64,000 nt of DNA from Geothrix oryzae (GTDB lineage Bacteria; Acidobacteriota; Holophagae; Holophagales; Holophagaceae), in assembly GCF_030295385.1 (NCBI RefSeq), contig NZ_AP027079.1, positions 868,001-932,000 of the forward strand. Direction: 5' to 3'. Made by a program: the position numbers and the translations under genes. How positions within the stretch are numbered: position 1 is the first letter of the stretch; each line of letters opens with the position of its first letter. This document shows positions 16,365 through 25,334 of this stretch, piece by piece. Below the pieces are notes generated by a model, which saw only the letters and a program-made list of their open reading frames with translations, was not told where the DNA came from and did not search any database.

Positions 16365-18833
16365 CTACTCCGGCCAGTGGTGCTTCGGATAGCGCCGTGA
16401 CAGGCCCGGTCGCAGCTCCTTGTAGGCCCGCTGCCAGAAGCCCGCGAGGTCGGTGGTGACCTGCACGGCCCGCATGTTGGGGGCCAGCAGGTGCAGCACC
16501 AGCGGCACGGCGCCCCCGGCCACTGTGGGGCTCTTCTTCAGGCCCCAGAAATCCTGGAGGCGGGAGGCGATCCAGGGCGGATCATCCTCGTAGTGGACCT
16601 TGGCGGGCCGGCCTTTGGGCAGCTGGATGGCCTCGGGTGCCCAGGCGTCGAGCAGGCGCACGGTTTCCGCCGGGAAGGCCTGGCGCAGGGCCCTGGGCCA
16701 ATCCACATCCTGGACCTCGCGCAGGGTGGTCCGTCCCGCGCAGGCGCCGGCCAGCAGAGGGCCCAGCAGGTCCTCCGGCAGATCGAGGTCCTCGCGATGC
16801 CTGCGCAGGAAGGCCAGCCGGGCCAGGAGGCGCGCGGGCACCTCCTCGAGTGGGCGGTCCCGCAGCGCTTGTGCCAACAGCTCACCTACCTGCGGATCCG
16901 CAGGATCCGCGGGCCCCCGGCTGACATCGATCACCAGCCCATCAAATCGGATCTCGGAGCGCCGCTCCACGCGGCCGGCCGCCGCGTTGAACAGGACCTC
17001 GTCCGCCTCCTCCAGGCGCTCGGGGAAGGCATCCAGCAGCCAGTCGGCCTCGCAGCGGGAGGCCAGGCGGATGAGGGTCTGCCCCCCGGTGCCCTGCTTC
17101 ACGGCCTCGGCCTCCAGGGCGAGGATCAGGCCCGGCCGCCGGATGCGGGAGGCCGGATCCAGCTTCGCCCCCCCGCCTCCCGCAAAGGCGCAGGTGCCAT
17201 TGGCAGAGAGCTGCCCCACGCGGTCCGGGTAGGCCTGAAGCAGCGCTTTCAGCAGACGCGCCTCGGCGTCTGCCGGCTCGGCGGGGGAGGGCAGGAAGCG
17301 CGACAGGGACTGCACGGCCCGCTTGGCGCGGTGGATGGCCGAGGCATCCAGTCCCGCGGCCCGGCAGGCGCCCGCGCCGAAGCCCGCGGCCTCCGCCTCC
17401 TCGAACTGGTCGAGGCGCAACAGCAGATCCGAATCCGCGCCGTGGCCGGTCTTCACGGGCGTTCGATCGAGCCCCTGGCGCGCGGAGAGGTTGCCGGTCT
17501 CCAGCAGGGCCGCGGCGCGCAGGGCCAGCTGTGGAATGCCGAGGTCGCTCCCCGCGATGGCCAGCCGGGCCAGGCGGGGGTGCAGGGGCAGGTCGGCCAT
17601 GCGCCGGCCGATGGCGCTGAGGTTTCCGTGCTCCAGGGCGTCGAGGCGGGTGAGCAGGGTTTCCGCCGAGGCCACGGCGACCTCCGGCGGCGCCTCGAAC
17701 CAGTCCAGGTCCCGCGGCTCGGTGAGGCCCAGGCCGTGCAGGGCGAGCAGGGGCTCCGCCAGATCTGAGCGCTGCAGTTCCGGCGCGTCGAAGGCGGGGC
17801 GGGCGCCGAAGTCGGCTTCGGTGTAGAGGCGCAGGCAGCGGCCGGGCCCGGTGCGGCCCGCGCGCCCCGTGCGCTGGGTGCACCGGGCCTGGCTGATGCG
17901 CACGGTGCGCAGGCCCGAGAGGCCCGACCAGGGCGAGTGGGAGGCCTCGCGGCCCAGCCCCGAATCCACCACGGCCCCGATGCCGTCCAGCGTCACGGAG
18001 CTTTCCGCCACATTGGTGCTGAGGATGACCTTGGGCGCGTCGCTGGCTTCCAGCGCATGGGCCTGGGCGTCCGGTGACAGCTCACCGTGGAGGGGACGCA
18101 GGCTCAGGCCCCGCCGCGCCGACACGGCCTCGCAGCCCTTCAGGCAGGCCCGGATCTCCGCAGCGCCCGGCAGGAAGACCAGGGTGTGGTTCTTTAGTCC
18201 CTCGCCGTAGAGGCGGTCCAGTGCGTCCGAGACTTGCAGTTCGATGGGCCGGTCGTCGGGCCGGGGCAGGAAGGCCGTGTTCACGGGGAAGGCGCGGCCC
18301 TCGCTCTTCAGCACGGGCGCATCGAGGTAGGCGGCCACCGGGCCCGGGTCCAGGGTGGCGGACATGACCAGCAGCTTCAGGTCCGGGCGCGCCGCACGCT
18401 GGAGGCGCCGCAGCAGCGTGAGGCCCAGGTCCGTGTGCAGGTGCCGCTCGTGGAACTCGTCCAGCACGACGGCGGCGATGCCCTTCAGGTGCGGGTTGCC
18501 GCACAGGCGGCGCAGCAGGAGGCCCTCCGTGACAAAGCGCAGGCGCGTGGCCTTCGAGATCTTCTGCTCGAAGCGCACCGCGTAGCCCGCCCGCTGGCCC
18601 AGGGGCTCGCCCAGTTCCTCGGCCACCCGAGTGGCGGCGAGACGGGCCGCCAGGCGGCGGGGTTCGAGAATCCAGCACTCGCCATCCCCCAGCAGGCGGG
18701 CCTCCAGCAGGGCCGGGGGCACGCGCGTGGTCTTGCCCGCACCGGGATCCGCCTGCAACACCAGGTTCGGGTTGCCGCGCAGGCCGTCCACGATCTGCGG
18801 CAGCAGGGGGTCGATGGGAAGGCTCAGGCGCAC
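16365..18833 (-). CDS. hrpB: ATP-dependent RNA helicase HrpB
   Basis: An 822-aa DExH-box helicase. Walker A is DPGAGKTTRVP (about residue 30), motif II DEFHERH (about 125), motif III SATLDPG, motif VI QRTGRAGRTGPG; the C-terminal HrpB domain ends with RRYPKHHWPE, a hallmark of HrpB. Length matches E. coli HrpB (about 820). Function is RNA remodelling of unknown detail. It overlaps the upstream membrane-protein gene by ten bases, implying co-transcription. Confidence 0.92.
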   Translation of the reverse strand: MRLSLPIDPLLPQIVDGLRGNPNLVLQADPGAGKTTRVPPALLEARLLGDGECWILEPRRLAARLAATRVAEELGEPLGQRAGYAVRFEQKISKATRLRFVTEGLLLRRLCGNPHLKGIAAVVLDEFHERHLHTDLGLTLLRRLQRAARPDLKLLVMSATLDPGPVAAYLDAPVLKSEGRAFPVNTAFLPRPDDRPIELQVSDALDRLYGEGLKNHTLVFLPGAAEIRACLKGCEAVSARRGLSLRPLHGELSPDAQAHALEASDAPKVILSTNVAESSVTLDGIGAVVDSGLGREASHSPWSGLSGLRTVRISQARCTQRTGRAGRTGPGRCLRLYTEADFGARPAFDAPELQRSDLAEPLLALHGLGLTEPRDLDWFEAPPEVAVASAETLLTRLDALEHGNLSAIGRRMADLPLHPRLARLAIAGSDLGIPQLALRAAALLETGNLSARQGLDRTPVKTGHGADSDLLLRLDQFEEAEAAGFGAGACRAAGLDASAIHRAKRAVQSLSRFLPSPAEPADAEARLLKALLQAYPDRVGQLSANGTCAFAGGGGAKLDPASRIRRPGLILALEAEAVKQGTGGQTLIRLASRCEADWLLDAFPERLEEADEVLFNAAAGRVERRSEIRFDGLVIDVSRGPADPADPQVGELLAQALRDRPLEEVPARLLARLAFLRRHREDLDLPEDLLGPLLAGACAGRTTLREVQDVDWPRALRQAFPAETVRLLDAWAPEAIQLPKGRPAKVHYEDDPPWIASRLQDFWGLKKSPTVAGGAVPLVLHLLAPNMRAVQVTTDLAGFWQRAYKELRPGLSRRYPKHHWPE

Positions 18834-19822
18834 GGTGCCCCCAGGGCGGCCAGGAAGGCGGCGGGATCGTCTACGGAGACCGCCACGCGGTCCCGTGGGG
18901 CCGTGGGGCCCGCGAGACTCAGGGCCGGGACGGGCTCACGCAGGCGCAGTTCCAGGACGGCGGGCCCCGGCGTGATGAGCTTGTGGAGGCCCTTCATGTG
19001 GCGGTGCCGGGCCCAATCGTCCTCGAAGTCGGGCAGGGGCGCCGCCTCCAGGATCTGCTCGCGCCGAAGGCGGATCGATTTCGCCGGCCCGAGGTTCAGG
19101 GCCACCTCGTCCTCCGTCACCTGATGGGGACGGCCTTTCAGGCCCGCGTAGAGGCCGAACAGCCAAAACACCGCGTAGGCCGTGGACAGATGGAGACCCC
19201 ATCGCAGCCAGGACGGCGCCCCCGAGAACAGGGCGCGGATCAGCAGCAGGTCGCCTGGGATGAGCAGGGGAAGGGCGGGCAGGAAGCTGCCCAGGGCGGC
19301 CTCCCGGTGCAGGCTGTGGCCCGCGGGGGCGGGCTCGCGGAAGCCGCCGGAGAGGAAGCGCAAGGCGCCCCCCAGCATCACCAGTTCCAGGGCCATGAGC
19401 CGGGCGGCCCGGGGGGGGACGAAGGACTCGAAGGCCGCCGCGATGCGCTGCTCCGGCCACTCGCCCGGCAGGGCGCCCACGCCCCGCAAGGCTCGCACCG
19501 CGAGGGCGAGGAGCAGTCCCTCCAGGACCAGGGCGATTCCCAGGCGCAGGCGGAGCGCCAGGGGCGAGGCCCCGGGCAGGCGCAGCCCCAGGCCCTCCAC
19601 CAGGATCAGCGCCGGCAGGAGGATCCGCGTGCCGGGGATCCGTTCCAGCCGCCAATCGCGGATCAGCGTGATCACGCGCAGGGCCAGCAGGATCAGGAGG
19701 GCCGCGGTGATCGAGGGGAGGGCCCGGTGCCCGGGGACTCGCAGGCGCAGGGTCAGGGCCGCCACGCCCAGGGCGACGAAGAGGCCCCAGAACAGGGCGG
19801 AGGGGCGGAGGGACCGGGTCAC
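18824..19822 (-). CDS. Hypothetical multi-pass membrane protein
   Basis: A 332-aa protein with about seven hydrophobic segments in its first 250 residues and a soluble, charged C-terminal tail (KSIRLRREQILEAAPLPDFEDDWARHRHMKGLH). The tail resembles a small PH-like domain, which is a weak impression. I do not recognise a family. The ATG 19822 lies close to the divergent transketolase gene (61 bases between starts), so the two share a promoter region. Confidence 0.65.
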   Translation of the reverse strand: MTRSLRPSALFWGLFVALGVAALTLRLRVPGHRALPSITAALLILLALRVITLIRDWRLERIPGTRILLPALILVEGLGLRLPGASPLALRLRLGIALVLEGLLLALAVRALRGVGALPGEWPEQRIAAAFESFVPPRAARLMALELVMLGGALRFLSGGFREPAPAGHSLHREAALGSFLPALPLLIPGDLLLIRALFSGAPSWLRWGLHLSTAYAVFWLFGLYAGLKGRPHQVTEDEVALNLGPAKSIRLRREQILEAAPLPDFEDDWARHRHMKGLHKLITPGPAVLELRLREPVPALSLAGPTAPRDRVAVSVDDPAAFLAALGAPCA

Positions 19823-19883
19823 CCCTCCAGCCTACGGCCTCGGCGCCGGCTCGCGTAGAATGGAGGCTTCGACGGGAGTGATC

Positions 19884-20858
19884 ATGGCGGGTGCGGAAAC
19901 GGCGGGCGTGGGCGGCAAGGTCGGCGGGGTGATGGACAGCCTGCGGGACGCCTACGGCGACACCCTGGTGGAACTGGGAAACGAGGGCGCCAATCTCGTG
20001 GTCTTTGACGCCGACCTGGCCGGTTCCACCCGCACCAGCAAGTTCGCCAAGGCCTTTCCCGAGCGCTTCTTCAACATGGGCGCCGCCGAGCAGGGCATGG
20101 TGGCCGCCGCCGCCGGGGCCAGCACCACGGGCGTGGTGCCCTTCGTGAGCACTTTCGCCATGTTCGCCACGGGCCGCGCCTACGAGTTCGTGCGCCAGGC
20201 CGTGGGCGTGGGCCACCAGAATGTGAAGATCGTGGCCACCCACGCAGGGCTCACCGTGGGCGAAGACGGCGGCACCCACCAGTGCCTGGAGGACCTGGCC
20301 CTCATGCGCATGATCCCCGGCATGACCGTGATCTCCCCGGCCGATGCCCTCGAGACCCGGCAGGCGATCCGCGCGGCCTATGCCCACCAGGGCCCTGTCT
20401 ATGTCCGTCTCACCCGGGACAAATTCCCCCGCATCCACGCCGAGGACTACCGCTTCCAGATCGGCAAGGCCGTGGTGATGCGGCCAAGCGCCGGCAAGGA
20501 TGTGCTGCTGGTGGGCTGCGGCCTGGGCACCTCCATCTGCCTGGATGCGGCGGACCTCCTGGCCGCCGAGGGCATCGGGGCCACCGTGCTGCACAGCCCC
20601 ACGATCAAGCCCTTCGACCGCGAGACCCTGCTGGCCCTGGCGAAGACCCACAAGGCCGTTGTCACCTGCGAGGAGCACCAGTCCCACGGCGGGCTGGGCG
20701 GTGTGGTGGCCGAGTTCCTCTCCGAAGCCCACCCCATGCCCCTGCGCCGCGTGGGCGTGCACGATCAGTTCGGTCAGAGCGGCAAGCCCGAGAAGCTGCT
20801 GGAGGCCTACGGCATCACGCCCCAGGCGGTGGCCGCCGCCGCGAAGGGGGCCCTCTGA
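19884..20858 (+). CDS. Transketolase C-terminal half (split transketolase)
   Basis: A 324-aa protein corresponding to the pyrimidine-binding and C-terminal domains of transketolase: RTSKFAKAFPERFFNMGAAEQGM, GVVPFVSTFAMFATGRAYEFVR, THAGLTVGEDGGTHQ and a C-terminal domain with EEHQSHGGLGG. It moves two-carbon units in the pentose phosphate pathway and needs a partner carrying the thiamine diphosphate-binding N-terminal half. In most split systems that gene lies directly upstream; here the upstream gene is divergent and unrelated. GGGAG precedes ATG 19884. Confidence 0.85.
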   Translation: MAGAETAGVGGKVGGVMDSLRDAYGDTLVELGNEGANLVVFDADLAGSTRTSKFAKAFPERFFNMGAAEQGMVAAAAGASTTGVVPFVSTFAMFATGRAYEFVRQAVGVGHQNVKIVATHAGLTVGEDGGTHQCLEDLALMRMIPGMTVISPADALETRQAIRAAYAHQGPVYVRLTRDKFPRIHAEDYRFQIGKAVVMRPSAGKDVLLVGCGLGTSICLDAADLLAAEGIGATVLHSPTIKPFDRETLLALAKTHKAVVTCEEHQSHGGLGGVVAEFLSEAHPMPLRRVGVHDQFGQSGKPEKLLEAYGITPQAVAAAAKGAL

Positions 20859-21160
20859 TGGCCACCGAGACCTTCAAGGCCAGCCGCTGGACCCAGGGCA
20901 ACCACCTGTTCACGACCGTCATCGAGGTGACGGACACCGCCGTGATCCGCCGCAAGCGTGCCTGGTTCACGGTGAACGAGATCAGCATCCACCTGTCGAA
21001 GGTGGCCAGCGTCCGCATCGAGACCGGCCTGCTCTGGTCCGACCTCACCGTCGAGAGCACCGGCGGCAGCGACCCCCTCACCAGCCATGGCCACACCAAG
21101 GCCGATGCCCGCCGCATCAAGGAACTCATCGAAGCGGCACAGAGCCGGGGCATGAGGTAG
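20858..21160 (+). CDS. Small PH-like domain protein
   Basis: A 100-aa protein whose ATG overlaps the transketolase stop codon (TGATG). The pattern of short beta strands (HLFTTVIEVTDTAVIRRKR, ISIHLSKVASVRIETGLLWSDLTVEST) followed by a C-terminal helix (ADARRIKELIEAAQSR) is that of bacterial PH (bPH_2) domains. No membrane segment. Function unknown; translational coupling to the transketolase half is the only contextual hint. Confidence 0.65.
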   Translation: MATETFKASRWTQGNHLFTTVIEVTDTAVIRRKRAWFTVNEISIHLSKVASVRIETGLLWSDLTVESTGGSDPLTSHGHTKADARRIKELIEAAQSRGMR

Positions 21161-21204
21161 CCCGGAGGACGACCCTCCTCACCGCCCCCCCTTCAGGCCC
21201 GACC

Positions 21205-24018
21205 ATGCAGACCGCGACGCCATCGCCCTCGGATCCGGAGCTCCCAAGGCCTCTCAGGGCCGGTACGCTCGCCCCCGGGGCCCAGGTCGGCCGCTTCCAG
21301 GTTCAAGCGCTCCTCGGCCAGGGGGGCATGGGGGCCGTGTACCTGGCCTGGGATCCGGTGCTCGAGCGGAAGGTCGCCCTCAAGTCGATCCGCCTGGGGG
21401 ACCACGGGAAGGCGGCCGCCACGGCGCGCTTCCGCCGGGAGGCCATGGCGCTGGCTCAGCTCAACCACCGGAATGTCTGCCAGGTGCACGACTGGGTGGA
21501 GGCGCGGGGAAGCGCCTTCATCGCCATGGAGTTCATCGAGGGGGAGACCCTGTCGAGGCTGGCCGCAGGATTGGATCTCCGCCGGAAGCTCCAGATCCTC
21601 AGGGCCATCGCCTATGCCCTGGAGGCGGCCCACGCCAAGGGGATCGTCCACCGCGACCTGAAGCCCAGCAATGTGATGGTCGATGCCGCGGGACAGGTGA
21701 AGGTCCTGGACTTCGGCCTCGCGAGGCTGGTGGATTCCACCACGGTCCAGGGGAACGATCCGACCGGGAATGTCCCGAATCTGTCCGGCCTGGCGGAAGC
21801 CTTGGGAGATGGTCCCACCTTGCTGGTTCCCGCCTCCGAGGAGGCAGGGGGGAGGACCCGGATGGAGGGCTCCCAGGACTCGCCCTCTCCTTCGTCCTGG
21901 GGGGAGATGACGGAGGCGGGCGTCTTCATGGGCAGCCCCACCTATGCTTCTCCCGAGCAGATGCGGGGGAAGCGCGTCGGTCCGCCCAGCGATGTGTTCT
22001 CCCTGGGCGTGGTCGCCTGGGAGCTGTTGCTGGGGGACTATCCCTTTCCGGGCGAAGGCCAGGCCAGGATGGCGGCCACCATCGAGGGGGAGATCAAGCC
22101 GCTGCGGGGCCGGGGGCTTCCCCGGCCGGTGGGGACCCTGCTGCGGGCGATGCTCCACAAGAACCCGGATCAGCGGCCGACGAGCCGCCAGGTGGCGGAG
22201 AACCTCGGCCGCCAGCTGGCCGGGAACCCGGCCGCCTGGTGGGTGGGAGGCACCCTGGCGGCGCTCGGTCTGGTGCTCGGGGTGGGCTACTACCTGTTCG
22301 GCCGCAGCATCATCGCGGACCTCGTGAAGGAACATCCCCCGCGCATGGCGGTCATGCCGATCCGCAACGATACGGGAGATCCAGCCCTGGATGCGCAGGT
22401 GGGCGTGGGCATGACGGAGCTGCTCTCCACGGCGCTGCAGGGGTCGCCCCACATGGCCGTGGTGGAACCCGAGTCCGTGGCCCGGGTGATGTCCAACCTG
22501 CGGATCTCCCCGGCAGAGGCCATGGATCCCGCCAGCCCCAGCCAGCCCCGGATCGCGAATGCCCTGGGCGCCCACCTCTTCCTCAGGGGAACCCTGAGCC
22601 GGGATTCCGCGACGCACGCGAACCTGCTGACCTATGAGCTGGTGGATGGGGCGGGGCGGACCCGGTTCTCGGGCGCCGCCAAGGCTCCCCAGCAGGGGGC
22701 TTTCGCCCCCTACGCCCTGGTGGATCCGGCGGCCCACGACCTGCTGCACAAGGTGGATCCCCTCCGCTCCAACGCCGTGCAGAATGAGCCGGTCCCCCCG
22801 GAAGTCTTCGCCCTCTACGCCGAGGGGAAGGCGCGGTTCCTGAAGGGGGACTTCAAGGGCAGCGAAGCCTACCTCCGCGAGGCCTCCCTGAAGGCGCCCT
22901 CCTTCTCCAGCGCCGTGTCGGGCTACGCTGCGTGCCTGCGCCGGCTGGGCCGGGACCAGGCACCGGCGGTCGCCAACTGGGCCCTCATGTCCGCCAAGGC
23001 CACGGGGGACCGCTGGGCCGAGGGGCGCGCCCTGGGCCTGAAGGCCTACCTGGCCAAGGATCTGGGCCACCTCGATGAATCCCAGAAACTGCGGGAGGCC
23101 ACCCTGGCCCTGGCCCAGGCCATTGGCGACCGGGATGGGGAGACCATCGCCTACAACCACCTGGGCCTCATCGCCGCCGAGCGGGGCAAGTACACGGAGG
23201 CCGCCGAGTTCTACGACCGCTCGCTCAGGCTCAGTCAGCAGACCGGGGACAAGGTGTATCTGTCGCTGGCCCAGAACAACCTGGCGAACCTCGCCCTCAA
23301 GCGGGGTGATCTGGGGAGGGCGGAGGCCCTCTACCGGAACAACCTCAACCTTCAGCAGGGACTCGGGAACCGGTGGGGCGAGGCCCTGGCGCTGAACAAC
23401 CTGGGGGTGGTGGCCCTCATGGCCCGGGATCTCCCGACGGCCGAGGGGCGCCTGACGGCGGCCCTGGCGATCCGGCAGTCGGTGGGCGACCAGGGCGGGC
23501 AGGTCACCTGTCTGAGGAACCTCGGGATCCTGGCCTTGATGAAGGGTGATTCGTCCGCCTCCACGGCCTTCCACCGCCGGGCCCTGGATCTCGCGCAGGC
23601 CTCGGGCCTGCGGACCGTCGAGGCCGAGTGCCGGTTCTACGGCGCGGAAGTGGATCGGCTCCAGCAGCGGTTCAATCAGGCTCTGGCGGGCTACCAGAAG
23701 GTGCTGGAGCTCCTGCCGGCGGGCGTGACGCCGGAGATCCGCGCGAACGCCCAGGCCGCCAGTGCCGAGTGCCTGATCCGCAAGCCCAGGCCGGAGGTGG
23801 CGGAGGCCGATAAGCGCCTCTCGTCGCTCACCGCCGGCGACGCGGACTCGCCCTATGTCCACCGCGCCAAGGCCTGGCGGGCGTTCCGGGCCGGTCAACG
23901 CGAGACTGCCCTCGCCGAACTGGCCCGGGCGACGGAGGATCCGCGCCGACAGGCCCCGGAACTCCGGACGGAGCTCGAAGCCACCCGGGCGCTCTTCCTC
24001 GCGGGCGGGGGCCGCTAG
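21205..24018 (+). CDS. Transmembrane Ser/Thr protein kinase with TPR repeats
   Basis: A 937-aa protein. The Hanks-type kinase domain (about residues 25-335) has LGQGGMGAVY, VALKSI, HRDLKPSN (about 148) and DFGLAR (about 169); the APE-equivalent SPEQMRG is at about 249, so the activation segment carries an acidic/Ser-rich insert of roughly 60 residues. A membrane helix follows (about 344-367), then a FlgO/CsgG-like pocket (PPRMAVMPIRNDTGD) and about nine tetratricopeptide repeats to the end. The TPRs lie outside the cytoplasm if the helix is simple. The start has only a weak RBS. Confidence 0.88.
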   Translation: MQTATPSPSDPELPRPLRAGTLAPGAQVGRFQVQALLGQGGMGAVYLAWDPVLERKVALKSIRLGDHGKAAATARFRREAMALAQLNHRNVCQVHDWVEARGSAFIAMEFIEGETLSRLAAGLDLRRKLQILRAIAYALEAAHAKGIVHRDLKPSNVMVDAAGQVKVLDFGLARLVDSTTVQGNDPTGNVPNLSGLAEALGDGPTLLVPASEEAGGRTRMEGSQDSPSPSSWGEMTEAGVFMGSPTYASPEQMRGKRVGPPSDVFSLGVVAWELLLGDYPFPGEGQARMAATIEGEIKPLRGRGLPRPVGTLLRAMLHKNPDQRPTSRQVAENLGRQLAGNPAAWWVGGTLAALGLVLGVGYYLFGRSIIADLVKEHPPRMAVMPIRNDTGDPALDAQVGVGMTELLSTALQGSPHMAVVEPESVARVMSNLRISPAEAMDPASPSQPRIANALGAHLFLRGTLSRDSATHANLLTYELVDGAGRTRFSGAAKAPQQGAFAPYALVDPAAHDLLHKVDPLRSNAVQNEPVPPEVFALYAEGKARFLKGDFKGSEAYLREASLKAPSFSSAVSGYAACLRRLGRDQAPAVANWALMSAKATGDRWAEGRALGLKAYLAKDLGHLDESQKLREATLALAQAIGDRDGETIAYNHLGLIAAERGKYTEAAEFYDRSLRLSQQTGDKVYLSLAQNNLANLALKRGDLGRAEALYRNNLNLQQGLGNRWGEALALNNLGVVALMARDLPTAEGRLTAALAIRQSVGDQGGQVTCLRNLGILALMKGDSSASTAFHRRALDLAQASGLRTVEAECRFYGAEVDRLQQRFNQALAGYQKVLELLPAGVTPEIRANAQAASAECLIRKPRPEVAEADKRLSSLTAGDADSPYVHRAKAWRAFRAGQRETALAELARATEDPRRQAPELRTELEATRALFLAGGGR

Positions 24019-24049
24019 GGTCCCTGCCAGGGTCGGCCCCATTTTGATT

Positions 24050-24358
24050 TCAGGACTTGGCGGTCCGAGGGGCGCCCGCGAGCTTGGCGGCCACGGCAGC
24101 GAGGTCATCATCGGGCGCCAAATGGTGCCGGACCTCCCGCTCGCCGCAGGCCAGGGCCACGCAGATCCTTCCGAAGGGGCAATTCCGGAGGCAGGCCGTC
24201 CGAGCCACCTGGAGGTCCTGGAGGCGCTTCCGGCGGAGGAGGAGCCCGGTGAGGCAGGTCAGCGCCTCGGTCAGGGCCTTGCCCCGCTTGGGGTGCCGGA
24301 GGGCCTGGCGCTCGCAGTCGGCGCAGATCGTGAGGACGGTCGGCATGGATCCCACCAT
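24050..24358 (-). CDS. DUF1636-like Cys-rich small protein
   Basis: A 102-aa protein with Cys pairs in ICADC (near residue 13) and ACLRNCPFGRIC (about residues 55-66), the arrangement of small metal-binding DUF1636/thioredoxin-like ferredoxin proteins. An iron-sulphur or zinc site is likely. GGAGG lies six bases before the ATG at 24358; ATG 24346 is the alternative. It converges with the kinase gene and is a single gene between the kinase and enoyl-CoA hydratase genes. Confidence 0.6.
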   Translation of the reverse strand: MVGSMPTVLTICADCERQALRHPKRGKALTEALTCLTGLLLRRKRLQDLQVARTACLRNCPFGRICVALACGEREVRHHLAPDDDLAAVAAKLAGAPRTAKS

Positions 24359-24410
24359 GCCATACCTCCGGAGGTTTTTCCCAAGGGCGATGAACCGTCC
24401 AGATTTGCCT

Positions 24411-24461
24411 TCAGGCGAACCCCTCGGGCGAACCCCTCAGGCGAACCCCTCAGGCGAACTT
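24411..24461. repeat. 13-base tandem repeat, nearly four copies
   Basis: Units TCAGGCGAACCCC at 24411, TCGGGCGAACCCC at 24424, TCAGGCGAACCCC at 24437 and a partial unit at 24450. The last unit includes the stop codon and final three codons of the enoyl-CoA hydratase gene, so the array looks like serial duplication of the gene's 3' end. Confidence 0.75.
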
Positions 24462-25238
24462 GGGGGCGCGCTTCTCCAGGAAGGCGGCCAGCCCCTCGCC
24501 GGCGTCGGCGTGGCGCATGGCCGCCTTCATCTGGGCGCCTTCGGCCATGAGGCGGGCGCGGAGACCCTCGGCATCCAGCCCCTGGTTCCGCAGCAGGGTG
24601 GCCTTGATGCGGGCGAAGGTTTCGGAAGGCCCGGCGGCGAGGCGCTGGCCCAGGGCCGTCACCGCCGCCTCGAGCTGATCCGCGGGCACCACGCGGTTCA
24701 CGAGCCCCAGGACCAGGGCGCGCTCGGCGGTCAGGGTCTCGCCGAGCAGCATGAGTTCCCCTGCCAGGGCCGGATTCACCAGGCGCGACAGCATGACGCT
24801 GCCGCCCCAGTCCGGGTGCAGTCCGATCTTCACGAAGGCCATGCTGAAGGCGGCATCCGATGAGGCGATGCGCAGATCCGCGCCAAGCGCCAGGCTCATG
24901 CCCGCCCCGGCGGCCGGACCCTGCACCACGGCCACGACGGGCTTCGGCAGCGTGGCCAGGCCATGCGCCACCGTGGCGCCCAGGTCCAGCAGGGCCTCCA
25001 TCTCGGTCCAGCGGCCCTCGACGCGGGCCCGGGCCATCCATCCGATGTCGCCCCCGGCGCAGAACGCGCGTCCGGCGCCTCTCAGCAGCAGCACCTTCAC
25101 GCCGGGCTCGGCGGCCTTCGCCAGGGCCTCCTCGAAGCCCTCCTTCATCTCAGGAATGAGCGCGTTCAGCTTGTCCGGGCGGTCCAGCGTGAGGGTGGCG
25201 ATCCGGTCGTGGACCTCGAAGCGGATGGGAGCGGGCAT
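24450..25238 (-). CDS. Enoyl-CoA hydratase/isomerase family
   Basis: A 262-aa crotonase-fold enzyme. Features: TLDRPDKLNALIPEM, RAFCAGGDIGWM (oxyanion hole), VQGPAAGAGMSLALGADLRIAS and the C-terminal LEKRAPKFA. The position of the first catalytic Glu of true hydratases (about residue 113 in this alignment) reads SDAAFSMAFVKIGLHPDWGGS, where the second conserved acidic residue is Asp, so hydratase versus isomerase or methylglutaconyl-CoA hydratase activity is open. GGAG precedes the ATG. Its 3' end is duplicated as a tandem array. Confidence 0.82.
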   Translation of the reverse strand: MPAPIRFEVHDRIATLTLDRPDKLNALIPEMKEGFEEALAKAAEPGVKVLLLRGAGRAFCAGGDIGWMARARVEGRWTEMEALLDLGATVAHGLATLPKPVVAVVQGPAAGAGMSLALGADLRIASSDAAFSMAFVKIGLHPDWGGSVMLSRLVNPALAGELMLLGETLTAERALVLGLVNRVVPADQLEAAVTALGQRLAAGPSETFARIKATLLRNQGLDAEGLRARLMAEGAQMKAAMRHADAGEGLAAFLEKRAPKFA

Positions 25239-25268
25239 GGATACTCCAGGGAAAAGCGGAGACAGGGT

Positions 25269-25334
25269 GGACAGGGTTAGAAGGACGAACAGGGCCTTGA
25301 AACAATCCGGCCGTTCATCCTGTCAACCCTGTCC
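25269..25334. repeat. Intergenic inverted repeat (GGACAGGGTT type)
   Basis: GGACAGGGTT at 25269-25278 pairs with AACCCTGTCC at 25325-25334; the inner AGGACGAAC / GTTCATCCT segments pair imperfectly. The right arm covers the stop and last codons of the amidotransferase gene. Comparable repeats lie between genes in many bacteria. Confidence 0.55.

Noticed and set aside
21193-24111. 972-aa open frame antisense to the TPR kinase
   Set aside because: Low-complexity composition with no motif; it mirrors the kinase codons and has no RBS.
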